Assembly (NCBI RefSeq): GCF_017741935.1
Contig: NZ_JAGHMH010000024.1
Location: forward strand, 248,001 to 312,000
Length of the DNA: 64,000 nucleotides
Origin: Rhizobium sp. 16-449-1b
Lineage (GTDB): Bacteria; Pseudomonadota; Alphaproteobacteria; Rhizobiales; Rhizobiaceae
Direction: 5' to 3'
Positions within the stretch are counted from its first letter, which is position 1. Each line of letters opens with the position of its first letter. The position numbers and the translations under genes were made by a program. This document shows positions 36,220-43,852 of this stretch, one piece after another. The notes beneath the pieces were generated by a model. It saw nothing but the letters and a program-made list of their open reading frames with translations. It was not told where the DNA came from and searched no databases.

Positions 36220-37167
36220 TCACCCCTTGACGGGCGTCTCGGCCACCGGCGTCAGCGGCTTGCGTGCATCGAACCACCCGACCAGATTGTCGACCACGAG
36301 GTCCGCCATCGCATTGCGGGTCGGAACCGAGCCCGAGGCGATGTGCGGCAAGAGCACGGCGTTCGGGAGCGCCATCAGCGCCGCTGGAACGCTCGGTTCG
36401 TCGTAAAACACGTCGAGACCGGCAGCCCCCAAGGCACCCGAGGACAGCGCCTCGATCAGCGCATCCTCGTCGACGGTCCAGCCGCGCCCGACATTGATGA
36501 ACACGCCATCCGGCCCGAGTGCCTTCAGGATATCGGCATTGACGGTTCTGTGCGTCTGCGGCGTCTTCGGAACGATGGCGATCATCGTATCGACGGCTTC
36601 GGCGAGACCCTCCAGCGTCGGATAGTGATCATAAGGCAGCGCCTCGTTGCGCGAGCGCGTGTGGTAGCTGATCTTCACCTTGAACGGTTCCAGCCGCTTG
36701 GCGATCTCCTGGCCGATGCGGCCGAGGCCGTAGAAGCCGACATGGCGGCCCTTGAGCGAGAAGCGTGACAGCGGATAGCTCTGGCCGGGCTTCCAGTTGC
36801 CGGCGCGCAGCCAGCTTTCGGCGCGCGGAAATTCGCGGATGGTGTTGAGCAGCAGCCCGATTGCGGTGTCGGCCACTTCGTCGTTGAGGACGTCAGGGGT
36901 GTTGGTGACCACCACGCCCTTGGTCGCCGCATGCCTGGCATCGACATTGTCATAGCCGACGCCGAAGCTTGAGATCAGCTCCAGATTGGGCAGCGCATCG
37001 ATATCGGCGGCAGTGAAGGTGCCGGACACGGCGACGCCGCGAATACGGCCTGCGGTCTGCGCATCGAGCGACTTGGCGTCGGCCTCGATGACGTCAAAAC
37101 CTTGCCTCAGGCGCGCCAGAACGCGCTCGTGCATTTTCCCCGGAACGAGAACAGCGGTACGGGACAT
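36220..37167 (-). CDS. D-isomer-specific 2-hydroxyacid dehydrogenase (glyoxylate/hydroxypyruvate reductase type)
   Basis: The 315-residue protein has HVGFYGLGRIGQEIAKRLEPF at about 146, the NAD(P) motif; ISYHTRSRNE with a Thr-Arg-Ser after the second strand suggests NADPH. The catalytic Arg is in NVGRGWTVDE, the Glu in LDVFYDEPSVP and the His in LLPHIASGS. ATG 37167 has AGAGGAA upstream on the minus strand; the 68 upstream codons are not conserved-looking. A LacI regulator ends 56 bp upstream on the same strand, so the two may be an operon. Confidence 0.88.
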   Translation of the reverse strand: MSRTAVLVPGKMHERVLARLRQGFDVIEADAKSLDAQTAGRIRGVAVSGTFTAADIDALPNLELISSFGVGYDNVDARHAATKGVVVTNTPDVLNDEVADTAIGLLLNTIREFPRAESWLRAGNWKPGQSYPLSRFSLKGRHVGFYGLGRIGQEIAKRLEPFKVKISYHTRSRNEALPYDHYPTLEGLAEAVDTMIAIVPKTPQTHRTVNADILKALGPDGVFINVGRGWTVDEDALIEALSSGALGAAGLDVFYDEPSVPAALMALPNAVLLPHIASGSVPTRNAMADLVVDNLVGWFDARKPLTPVAETPVKG

Positions 37168-37223
37168 TGCTTTTCCTCTTCGATTTGTCGCGCGCCCTTG
37201 GAAACTTGGGATGAAGGGCGGGA

Positions 37224-38246
37224 TTATGACCGGGGCCGGATGGGGCTGGTCGATTGGCGGATGCGCATCTCGGGCTTGATGAGATGGATGCCGTCGGGTT
37301 CGTGGCTGCCGGCGAGGCGATCGAGCAGCGCGCGGGCAGCAAGCCGGCCGACTTCGGCCTGGCCGTTCCACACGGTTGTCAGCGCCGGCATCGAGATCGA
37401 CGCCTCCTCGAGATCGTCATAACCGGTCACGGAAATATCGGTGCCGGGCACGAGACCGGCGCGGGCAATGCCGTTCATCAGGCCGATGGCGACCAGATCG
37501 TTCCAGCAGACGGCGGCCGTCGGCTTCTGCGGCAGGGACAGGAAATGCACCGCCGCCTCGAAGCCACCCTGCATCGAGCGCGGCCCCGGAATGCGCAGGC
37601 CGGGATCGACCTCGATCTCCGCCTTGCGCAGCGCGTTGACATAACCCTGGTAGCGGTCGCGGCCGGTGGAGGTCTGGTCGGTACCGCCGATCATGGCGAT
37701 CGAGCGATGGCCGAGGCCGATCAGATGATTGGTGGCAAGTGAGATGCCGTAGCTGTCGTCGCCGCGATAGGTCGGGAGATCAGACCCGTCCAAGGAGCGG
37801 GCGACCAGAATGGCCGGCATGCCGTTATCCTCGGCGAGCTGCATGTCCTCCGGCGGCGTGCCGATCGCCGGCGACATGATGACGCCATCGCCGCCGAGCT
37901 GCAGCAGCGTCTCGATGAAGGTGCGCTGCTTTTCTACGGAATCGTAATGGTTGGAGAGAATGAAAGTGTGCCGGCTGCGGTCGAGCTCGCTTTCGATCGC
38001 CTTCAGGATTTCCCCGTAAAACGGGTTCATGATGTCGTGCACGACGACGCCGATGATGCCCGAGCGCGAGGTGCGCAGGCTGGCCGCGCGGCGATTGTAG
38101 ATATAGCCGAGCGCGCGCGCCTGTTCCTTGATCTTGTCGCGGGTGGCGCCGGCGACCAGCGGGCTGTCGCGAAGCGCCAGGGATACGGTTGCGGTGGAAA
38201 TGCCGAGCGTTTCGGCGATCGTCGAAAGCTTGATCTTCTGCGCCAC
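37224..38246 (-). CDS. LacI-family transcriptional repressor
   Basis: The 340-residue protein has the N-terminal helix-turn-helix LSTIAETLGISTATVSLALRD and hinge helix RRAASLRTSRSGIIGVV, then a periplasmic-binding-like sugar domain (PGPRSMQGGFEAA, AVCWNDLVAIGLM, TGYDDLEEASIS). GTG 38246 is the start, with GGGAGG upstream on the minus strand. A perfect 20-bp palindrome lies 85 bp upstream and is the likely autoregulatory operator. The gene directly downstream on the same strand, the 2-hydroxyacid dehydrogenase, is a likely target. Confidence 0.9.
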   Translation of the reverse strand: MAQKIKLSTIAETLGISTATVSLALRDSPLVAGATRDKIKEQARALGYIYNRRAASLRTSRSGIIGVVVHDIMNPFYGEILKAIESELDRSRHTFILSNHYDSVEKQRTFIETLLQLGGDGVIMSPAIGTPPEDMQLAEDNGMPAILVARSLDGSDLPTYRGDDSYGISLATNHLIGLGHRSIAMIGGTDQTSTGRDRYQGYVNALRKAEIEVDPGLRIPGPRSMQGGFEAAVHFLSLPQKPTAAVCWNDLVAIGLMNGIARAGLVPGTDISVTGYDDLEEASISMPALTTVWNGQAEVGRLAARALLDRLAGSHEPDGIHLIKPEMRIRQSTSPIRPRS

Positions 38247-38330
38247 TGTGCCTCCCGGATCGCGCGGAAGGACTGTGACGCGCGATGAACATATGCACCC
38301 GGCCAGCTGTGAGCCGGGCGTCCTTAAAAT

Positions 38331-38350
38331 GTTTAATTAAAAGATTAAAC
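38331..38350. promoter_or_regulatory. Candidate LacI operator palindrome
   Basis: GTTTAAT-TAAAAG-ATTAAAC is a perfect 7-bp inverted repeat with a 6-bp spacer, in an A/T-rich island unlike the flanking coding DNA. It lies in the gap between the marR stop and the lacI start, where the lacI promoter must be. Confidence 0.5.
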
Positions 38351-38382
38351 CGGAGCAGGCAAATTCTAATTTCACAAAACCG

Positions 38383-38895
38383 TCAGATTTCATCCGGCTC
38401 GTCGAGCACGATGGCATCGGCCTGCAGGTTGCCGTCGATCGCCTTCAGAAGCCGCACCAGATTGCGGATTTCCTTCTCGGAGAAATCGAGCGTCGCCAGC
38501 CGGTCGCAGGCTGTCGCAGCCTGCTCGATGGCAGCAACACTGCCGCGGCCGAGATCGGTCAGATACACCTTCGTAAGGCGCGCGTCGTCGGCATCGGCCT
38601 TGCGCTCGAGAAAGCCCTGCGCCTCCATGCGGCCGATCGTGCGCGTCATGGTCGGCGCCTTGACGCCGAGCTTGTGCGCCAGCGCCCCTGCCGTCATGCC
38701 ATCGCTTTCGGCGAGAGACGTGATGACGCCATCCTGCCCGGCATAGAGCCCGCTCTCCAGAAGGTTGCGGGAAAGCACGGTGCGCATCGATCGGGCGGCT
38801 TGCGTCAAAGCCGGCGAAAGATCGACCACCGTATATTCGGTCTGGTCCTTCTTCTTCGACTTCTGCTTCTTGCCGTCCTTGTGCTTCTTACCCAT
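38383..38895 (-). CDS. MarR-family transcriptional regulator with Lys-rich N-terminus
   Basis: The 170-residue protein has a very basic N-terminus (MGKKHKDGKKQKSKKKDQ) followed by a MarR winged helix core: GMTAGALAHKLGVKAPTMTRTIGRMEAQG is the recognition helix region and KADADDARLTKVYLTDLG the wing. ATG 38895 has AAGGGA upstream on the minus strand. It is divergent from the creatininase-family gene, with a 185-bp gap containing inverted repeats. MarR proteins usually control the adjacent divergent gene. Confidence 0.87.
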   Translation of the reverse strand: MGKKHKDGKKQKSKKKDQTEYTVVDLSPALTQAARSMRTVLSRNLLESGLYAGQDGVITSLAESDGMTAGALAHKLGVKAPTMTRTIGRMEAQGFLERKADADDARLTKVYLTDLGRGSVAAIEQAATACDRLATLDFSEKEIRNLVRLLKAIDGNLQADAIVLDEPDEI

Positions 38896-39003
38896 TGCCG
38901 TCCCTTTGATCTTGCCGCGCCCTGCACCCAATTGAGGTTGTGAGGGACGGCAACAGTTTCATTTGGCGCCTAAGCCTTCCTCCAAATCCATTTTGATTTA
39001 AAG

Positions 39004-39062
39004 GCTTATGCATTAAGCATTGAGATCGTTGCGTTATGACATTGCGCATGATCTCGTCATAA
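39004..39062. promoter_or_regulatory. Two inverted repeats in the marR-creatininase divergent promoter
   Basis: GCTTA-TGCAT-TAAGC at 39004-39018 and TTATGAC-N15-GTCATAA at 39034-39062, the latter ending 18 bp before the creatininase-family ATG. Positions fit operators overlapping promoters. No consensus -35/-10 pair was identified with confidence. Confidence 0.4.
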
Positions 39063-39080
39063 ACAAGAGGCCTTAGCCGG

Positions 39081-39872
39081 ATGAACGCGCCAGTGACCGA
39101 GTTCGACGACCACGATCCGCAATTTTCTGGTGCGCAGCGCAACCGGCACATCGTTGTCCTGCCGCTCGGCGCCCATGAACAGCACGGCCCCCACCTTCCC
39201 TTCGACACCGACACGCTGATCGCCAACGGCATCGTTAGCAGGCTCAAAACCGCGCTTCCCAAAACGCTTCCCGTGACCTTCCTGCCGACGGAATCAGTCG
39301 GCTACTCAATCGAGCATATGGATGTGACAGGAACGCAAACGCTATCCTACGGCGAGGCGATCGAGCGCTGGCTCGGCATCGCCGAAAAACTGTCACGACA
39401 GGGCATCCGCAAATTCGTCATGCTCAACGCCCATGGCGGTAACTCGCCGCTGATGACTGTTGTCGCGACAGAAGCCCGCGTGCGCTTCAACATGCTCGCC
39501 GTCGCCACCAGCTGGACCCGCTTCGGCCTTCCCGACGGCGTGATCTCGCCGGAAGAGAAAGCAATCGATATCCACGGCGGCGATATCGAGACCTCGGTGA
39601 TGCTAGCGTTGCACCCGGACAAGGTGGACATGGCCAAGGCCGAAAACTTCCCCTCCCGCCAATCCGACTTCGCCGCCCGCTACAAGCACCTGCGCGCCTA
39701 CGGCCAGCACGCCTTCGGCTGGAAAATGTCCGACCTCAACGATAAAGGCGTCGCTGGCAACGCCGCCAAGGCGACCGCCGCAAAAGGCGAGGCGCTGATC
39801 GCCCATGCGGTGAAGGGCCTGGTGGAATTGCTGGAGGATGTGGACGCGTTCGACGTGAACACGCTGACATAG
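39081..39872 (+). CDS. Creatininase-family amidohydrolase
   Basis: The 263-residue protein has VVLPLGAHEQHGPHLPFDTDT with the metal-binding Glu, His and Asp at about 32-43, NAHGGNS at about 116 and IDIHGGDIETSVMLALHP with HGGDIETS at about 163. This is the metal-binding set of the creatininase/formamide hydrolase family. Members include creatininase, mycofactocin MftE and FAPy deformylase. A creatine route feeding the sarcosine oxidase at 10.5-15.7 kb is possible but no creatinase is in the window. Divergent from a MarR gene. Confidence 0.88.
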   Translation: MNAPVTEFDDHDPQFSGAQRNRHIVVLPLGAHEQHGPHLPFDTDTLIANGIVSRLKTALPKTLPVTFLPTESVGYSIEHMDVTGTQTLSYGEAIERWLGIAEKLSRQGIRKFVMLNAHGGNSPLMTVVATEARVRFNMLAVATSWTRFGLPDGVISPEEKAIDIHGGDIETSVMLALHPDKVDMAKAENFPSRQSDFAARYKHLRAYGQHAFGWKMSDLNDKGVAGNAAKATAAKGEALIAHAVKGLVELLEDVDAFDVNTLT

Positions 39873-39944
39873 CGGGCCGCTTGTATCGGCGCGGTGTTTT
39901 CATCATATTGATTGTAATCGCAGTGGCTGACACAGGAGGCCCGC

Positions 39945-40205
39945 ATGCGCATTTCCGTGAAAGAGGCTGAAGGGCAGCTGACAGAACTGGTCCGCCTTGC
40001 CAATCAGGGCGAAGAGATCGTGTTGACGCAGGATGGTCGTCCTAGCGCGCGTATAACACCGTTGAAAAAGCCCCTGAGCGCAGAAGAGAAGTCACGAATC
40101 TTCAATGAGGTCAGGGAGCGCGTCAGAAAGATGGATCTTCCCCCCGGTCCCGACGCCGCTCACAGCCAGGACTTTCTGTATGACGAGTACGGTCTGCCAA
40201 AGTGA
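39945..40205 (+). CDS. Phd/YefM-type antitoxin
   Basis: The 86-residue protein starts MRISVKEAEGQLTELVRLANQGEEIVLTQDGRPSARITPLKK, the canonical Phd/YefM DNA-binding N-terminus. The C-terminus is helical and charged, as expected for a toxin-binding tail (FNEVRERVRKMDLPPGPDA). AGGAGG precedes the ATG. The last four bases overlap the toxin start (GTGA). It should repress its own operon and neutralise the PIN toxin. Confidence 0.9.
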   Translation: MRISVKEAEGQLTELVRLANQGEEIVLTQDGRPSARITPLKKPLSAEEKSRIFNEVRERVRKMDLPPGPDAAHSQDFLYDEYGLPK

Positions 40206-40600
40206 TTGTGGTCGACACGTCCGCACTCATGGCCTTCATCGCGAGCGAGCCGGCCGCAGAGCAGTGCCAGGCTATCCTGGAGCGAGAGCGGGAGATATTG
40301 ATGTCGGCGGCAACCGTGACGGAGGCGCTGATCGTGGCTGAAGGCCGAGGCATCTCAGCCGATATGCGCTATATCATCGAGACATCAGTCACTGAGATCG
40401 TGGAGCTGACATCAATCCGCGCCGAACTTGCAGCGGACGCCTATCGCTCGTGGGGCAAAGGCTTTCACCCGGCCTATCTTAACTTCGGCGATTGCTTCTC
40501 CTACGCCACCGCCAAGGAATTCGACTGCCCGCTGCTCTACATCGGCAACGACTTCTCAAAGACCGATGTGAAATCCGCGATTCCGCGCGCCACGTTCTAA
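40202..40600 (+). CDS. vapC: VapC-type PIN-domain toxin
   Basis: The 132-residue PIN ribonuclease has VVDTSALMAFI near the N-terminus, AATVTEALIV in the middle and NFGDCFSYATAKEF then YIGNDFSKTD near the end, a complete acidic metal site. The start is GTG at 40202, overlapping the antitoxin stop, with translational coupling. The last coding base lies next to the zinc-regulator-like palindrome at 40602. This pair is not obviously related to the 9.8-10.4 kb pair. Confidence 0.9.
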   Translation: MIVVDTSALMAFIASEPAAEQCQAILEREREILMSAATVTEALIVAEGRGISADMRYIIETSVTEIVELTSIRAELAADAYRSWGKGFHPAYLNFGDCFSYATAKEFDCPLLYIGNDFSKTDVKSAIPRATF

Positions 40601-40601
40601 T

Positions 40602-40619
40602 GTGATCTTATAACATACG
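40602..40619. promoter_or_regulatory. Zur-like palindrome upstream of the COG0523 GTPase
   Basis: The site contains ATCTTATAACAT, one base off a perfect ATGTTATAACAT palindrome, flanked by GTG and AC. That core resembles zinc-uptake-regulator boxes of alphaproteobacteria; the comparison is from memory. It is 100 bp before a zinc-type metallochaperone gene, a typical Zur target. Confidence 0.45.
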
Positions 40620-40718
40620 AATCCCTTTGAACTGCCGCGCCGCACCCCTTATATGAGACGACGAATTTGAAAGGCCCGGGAGAAAAACCCGAGCAAGCCC
40701 CCACCTATCGAGGTTCTC

Positions 40719-41861
40719 ATGACCGACGCTCTCCAGACGCAACCCAAGCCCATCCCCGTCACCGTTCTTACCGGCTACCTCGGCGCCGGCAAGACGACGC
40801 TGTTGAACCGCATCCTGACGGAAGCGCATGGCAAGAAGTATGCCGTCATCGTCAACGAGTTCGGCGAGATCGGCATCGACAACGACCTCATCGTCGAATC
40901 CGACGAAGAGATCTACGAGATGAACAATGGCTGTGTCTGTTGCACGGTGCGCGGCGACCTGATCCGCGTCGTCGAAGGCCTGATGCGCCGCCCCGGTCGC
41001 TTCGACGGCATCATCGTCGAGACGACGGGTCTTGCCGATCCGGTGCCTGTTGCCCAGACCTTCTTCATGGATGACGACGTCCGCGCCAAGACCGAGCTCG
41101 ATGCCGTGGTCGCCCTCGTCGACGCCAAGCACCTGCCGCTGCGCCTGAAGGACAGCCGCGAGGCCGAAGACCAGATCGCCTTTGCCGACGTCGTGCTCAT
41201 CAACAAGACCGACCTCGTCACCCCGGAAGAACTGGCGCAGATCGAAGACGTCGTGCGCGCCATCAACCCGTCGGCCCGCGTCTACAAGACCAGCCGCTCC
41301 GGCGTCGATCTCGCCCGCGTGCTCGACCAGGGTGCCTTCAACCTGGAACGCGCACTGGAAAACGACCCGCACTTCCTCGACCATGATCACCCCGACCATG
41401 TCTGCGGTCCCGATTGCGGCCACGACCATGGCCACCATCACCATGCGCACGACCATGATCATGATCATCATCACCACGATCATGACCACGGGCATGACCA
41501 TCACCACCACGATCATGGACACGACCACCATCACCATGGCGCCGTCTCCCCGATCCATGACGTGACGGTGCAGTCGGTTTCGCTGCGTGGCGGCGAGATG
41601 AACCCGGACCGCTTCTTCCCCTGGATCCAGAAGATCACCCAGACGCAGGGCCCGAACATCCTGCGCCTCAAGGGCATCATCGCCTTCAAGGGCGATGCCG
41701 AGCGCTATGTCGTTCAGGGCGTGCACATGATCATCGAAGGCGACCACCAGCGCGCCTGGAAGGACGGCGAGAAGCGCGAGACCCGTCTCGTCTTTATCGG
41801 CCGCGAGCTTGACCGCGAAAAGCTCGAAGCCTCCTTCAAGGCGTGCGAGGCCTCTGCCTGA
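40719..41861 (+). CDS. COG0523 GTPase, zinc-type metallochaperone with His-rich loop
   Basis: The 380-residue protein has the Walker A TVLTGYLGAGKTTLLN at about 15, the metal-binding CxCC motif NNGCVCCTVRGDL at about 69, ETTGLADP (Walker B region) at about 100 and NKTD (guanine specificity) at about 165. Between the GTPase and the CobW C-terminal domain (about 290-375) is a stretch of roughly 55 residues with more than half His and Asp, a metal store or sensor. Zinc-regulated members (ZigA/YeiR type) insert metal into client proteins under zinc scarcity. The upstream palindrome and the next gene support a zinc role, which remains inference. Confidence 0.9.
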   Translation: MTDALQTQPKPIPVTVLTGYLGAGKTTLLNRILTEAHGKKYAVIVNEFGEIGIDNDLIVESDEEIYEMNNGCVCCTVRGDLIRVVEGLMRRPGRFDGIIVETTGLADPVPVAQTFFMDDDVRAKTELDAVVALVDAKHLPLRLKDSREAEDQIAFADVVLINKTDLVTPEELAQIEDVVRAINPSARVYKTSRSGVDLARVLDQGAFNLERALENDPHFLDHDHPDHVCGPDCGHDHGHHHHAHDHDHDHHHHDHDHGHDHHHHDHGHDHHHHGAVSPIHDVTVQSVSLRGGEMNPDRFFPWIQKITQTQGPNILRLKGIIAFKGDAERYVVQGVHMIIEGDHQRAWKDGEKRETRLVFIGRELDREKLEASFKACEASA

Positions 41862-42850
41862 TGCCGACTGTTGCCCCGTTTGATATCGACGGCCATATCC
41901 TGGCCGTCGAATTTTTAGGTGATACCCCCTTCTTCGCCAGCGCCACCGGCACGTTTCACCGGCTGGATGGTTCGGAAAAGGTCACCGAAGCCCATCAGGG
42001 CATGCTCACCTGCATCCGCGATCCCTATAGCGAAAGCCTGATCTCGGGCGGCGAAGACGGCAAGGTGCTGCGGATTGCCGCCGATGCCAGCGTTACCGAA
42101 CTGGCGCATGCGCCGCGCAAGTGGATATCGCAGCTCGCAGCCGGCCCGCAGGGCGCCATCGCCTATTCGCACGGCAAGAGCGCGATCGTTCGCCTCGCCG
42201 ACGGCACAACCCGCGAATTCACCGAGGAGCGCACCGTCGAAGGCCTCGCCTTTGCCCCCAAGGGCATGCGCGTCGCCGCCGCCCGCTACAATGGCGTGTC
42301 GCTGCATTGGGTTGTTGGCGAAGCCAAGCCCGTCGATCTCGAATGGAAAGGCGCCCATACCGGCGTCACCTTCTCGCCGGATGGCAACTTCCTCGTCACG
42401 ACAATGCAGGAAAACGCGCTCCACGGCTGGAAGCTCGACACCAAGCCTGGCGCCGAAGCCCGCCACATGCGCATGACCGGCTACCCCGCCAAGGTCAAGT
42501 CGCTCTCCTGGTCGGCCAAGGGCAAGTGGTTGGCCTCATCAGGCGCTCCGGCTGCCATCGTCTGGCCCTTCCAGGGCAAGGACGGCCCGATGGGCAGGTC
42601 GCCGCTCGAGCTCGGCACCCGCGCCAACATCATGGCGACATCGGTCAAGTTCCATCCGGCCGAGGATATCCTCGCCATCGGCTTCATCGACGGCATGATC
42701 CTCGCCGTTCGCCTCGCCGACAGCAAGGAAGCGCTGATCCGCCGCCCCGGCAAGGGGGCGATCACAGCCATGAGCTGGAGCAAGAACGGCAAGCTGCTGG
42801 CCTTCGCTTCGGAAGCCGGCGATTGCGGCGTGGTCGATATCGCCGCCTAA
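41861..42850 (+). CDS. WD40-repeat protein coupled to the zinc GTPase
   Basis: The 329-residue protein consists of about seven WD40-type blades (LISGGEDGKVLRI, VEGLAFAPKGMRVAAARYNGVSLHW, VTFSPDGNFLVTTMQENALHGWKL, VKSLSWSAKGKWLASSGAPAAIVW, VKFHPAEDILAIGFIDGMILAV, ITAMSWSKNGKLLAFASEAGDCGVV). It has no signal peptide, so it should be cytoplasmic. Its ATG shares a base with the GTPase stop (TGATG), so translation is coupled. A scaffold or client-recognition role for the GTPase is plausible but not shown. Confidence 0.85.
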   Translation: MPTVAPFDIDGHILAVEFLGDTPFFASATGTFHRLDGSEKVTEAHQGMLTCIRDPYSESLISGGEDGKVLRIAADASVTELAHAPRKWISQLAAGPQGAIAYSHGKSAIVRLADGTTREFTEERTVEGLAFAPKGMRVAAARYNGVSLHWVVGEAKPVDLEWKGAHTGVTFSPDGNFLVTTMQENALHGWKLDTKPGAEARHMRMTGYPAKVKSLSWSAKGKWLASSGAPAAIVWPFQGKDGPMGRSPLELGTRANIMATSVKFHPAEDILAIGFIDGMILAVRLADSKEALIRRPGKGAITAMSWSKNGKLLAFASEAGDCGVVDIAA

Positions 42851-42902
42851 AGCATGTCGCGCAGAAGTGTGCAGCGGCACCGCCATGCGACAGAACAAAA
42901 AT

Positions 42903-42985
42903 CTTAAAGCGTGACGAGCGAATCCGAAGGATCGCGACACGCTTTAAGACACTTATCCCGAGACTGGCCACCGGTTTCGGGATAA
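42903..42985. repeat. Two adjoining palindromes between the WD40 gene and cysE
   Basis: The first (42903-42948) has perfect 11-bp arms CTTAAAGCGTG / CACGCTTTAAG enclosing a nested GCGAATCC / GGATCGC pair. The second (42953-42985) has TTATCCCGA / TCGGGATAA arms. This is the build of dispersed rhizobial intergenic palindromes; it could also terminate the GTPase-WD40 transcript. Confidence 0.75.
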
Positions 42986-43031
42986 AGACACGCTTGAAAA
43001 CAATGAGCGTGAAAACAGAGAGCTGAGCCAG

Positions 43032-43841
43032 ATGTCGCACACCAGAACCGCCATCGCCGAAACCGCAGCCGCCAACGATGCATCGGCATGGGTGTTGATC
43101 CGCGCCGAGGCCCTGGCGCTGTGCGAACGCGAACCGGTCTTGCGGCCTCTTTTGACATCGCAGGTGATCGAGGCTGCGGATAGCGCGACAATCGTTGCCC
43201 GCGTGCTCGCTGCACGCCTCTCGCGCGCCGATGTCGATACGGCGGCCCTGACGGCGCTTCTCCAGGAAACGCTGACCCCTGATATCCTCACCGATATCCA
43301 GGCCGACCTGATGGCGGTGCGCAAGCGCGATCCGGCCTGCACGACCTATCTGCATGCGCTGCTCAACCTGAAGGGCTTCCACGCCCTGCAGATCCACCGC
43401 GCCGCTCATAAATTGTGGAACGAAGGCCGCGTCGAGGTCGCCAGCTGGCTTGCTAATCTCGCCTCGCTGGTCTTCGGCCCGGATATCCATCCGGCGGCAA
43501 GGATCGGCTCCGGCATCATGCTCGACCACGGCTCCGGTATCGTCATCGGCGAAACGGCTGTCATCGAGGACGAGGTCTCCATCCTCCAGGGCGTCACGCT
43601 CGGCGGCACCGGCAAGGAAACGGGAGATCGCCACCCGAAGATCCGCCGCGGCGTGATGATCGGCGCCGGCGCCAAGATCCTCGGCAATATCGAGATCGGC
43701 GCCTTTAGCAAGGTGGCGGCCGGCAGCGTGGTGGTGAAGCCTGTTCCGGCCCATTGCACGGTGGCCGGCGTCCCGGCAGCGGTGGTGCGTATCCACTCCG
43801 CCAGCGAAATTCCCGCCGAGAGCATGGACCAGAACATCTGA
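43032..43841 (+). CDS. cysE: Serine O-acetyltransferase CysE
   Basis: The 269-residue protein has an N-terminal helical domain (residues 1-135) and a left-handed beta-helix with hexapeptide repeats. HPAARIGSGIMLDHGSGIVIGETAVIEDEVSI holds the catalytic Asp-His pair, and GTGKETGDRHPKI holds the second catalytic His region, followed by GAGAKILGNIEIGAFSKVAAGSVV. It acetylates L-serine with acetyl-CoA as the first step of cysteine synthesis. It stands alone after two palindromes; no cysK is near. Full length, no oddity. Confidence 0.95.
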   Translation: MSHTRTAIAETAAANDASAWVLIRAEALALCEREPVLRPLLTSQVIEAADSATIVARVLAARLSRADVDTAALTALLQETLTPDILTDIQADLMAVRKRDPACTTYLHALLNLKGFHALQIHRAAHKLWNEGRVEVASWLANLASLVFGPDIHPAARIGSGIMLDHGSGIVIGETAVIEDEVSILQGVTLGGTGKETGDRHPKIRRGVMIGAGAKILGNIEIGAFSKVAAGSVVVKPVPAHCTVAGVPAAVVRIHSASEIPAESMDQNI

Positions 43842-43852
43842 GCGTAAACGAG

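Noticed and set aside
40608..41747. Minus-strand frame with a long Met/Val run opposite the zinc GTPase
   Set aside because: The Met/Val run is just the complement of the GTPase His-rich codons.
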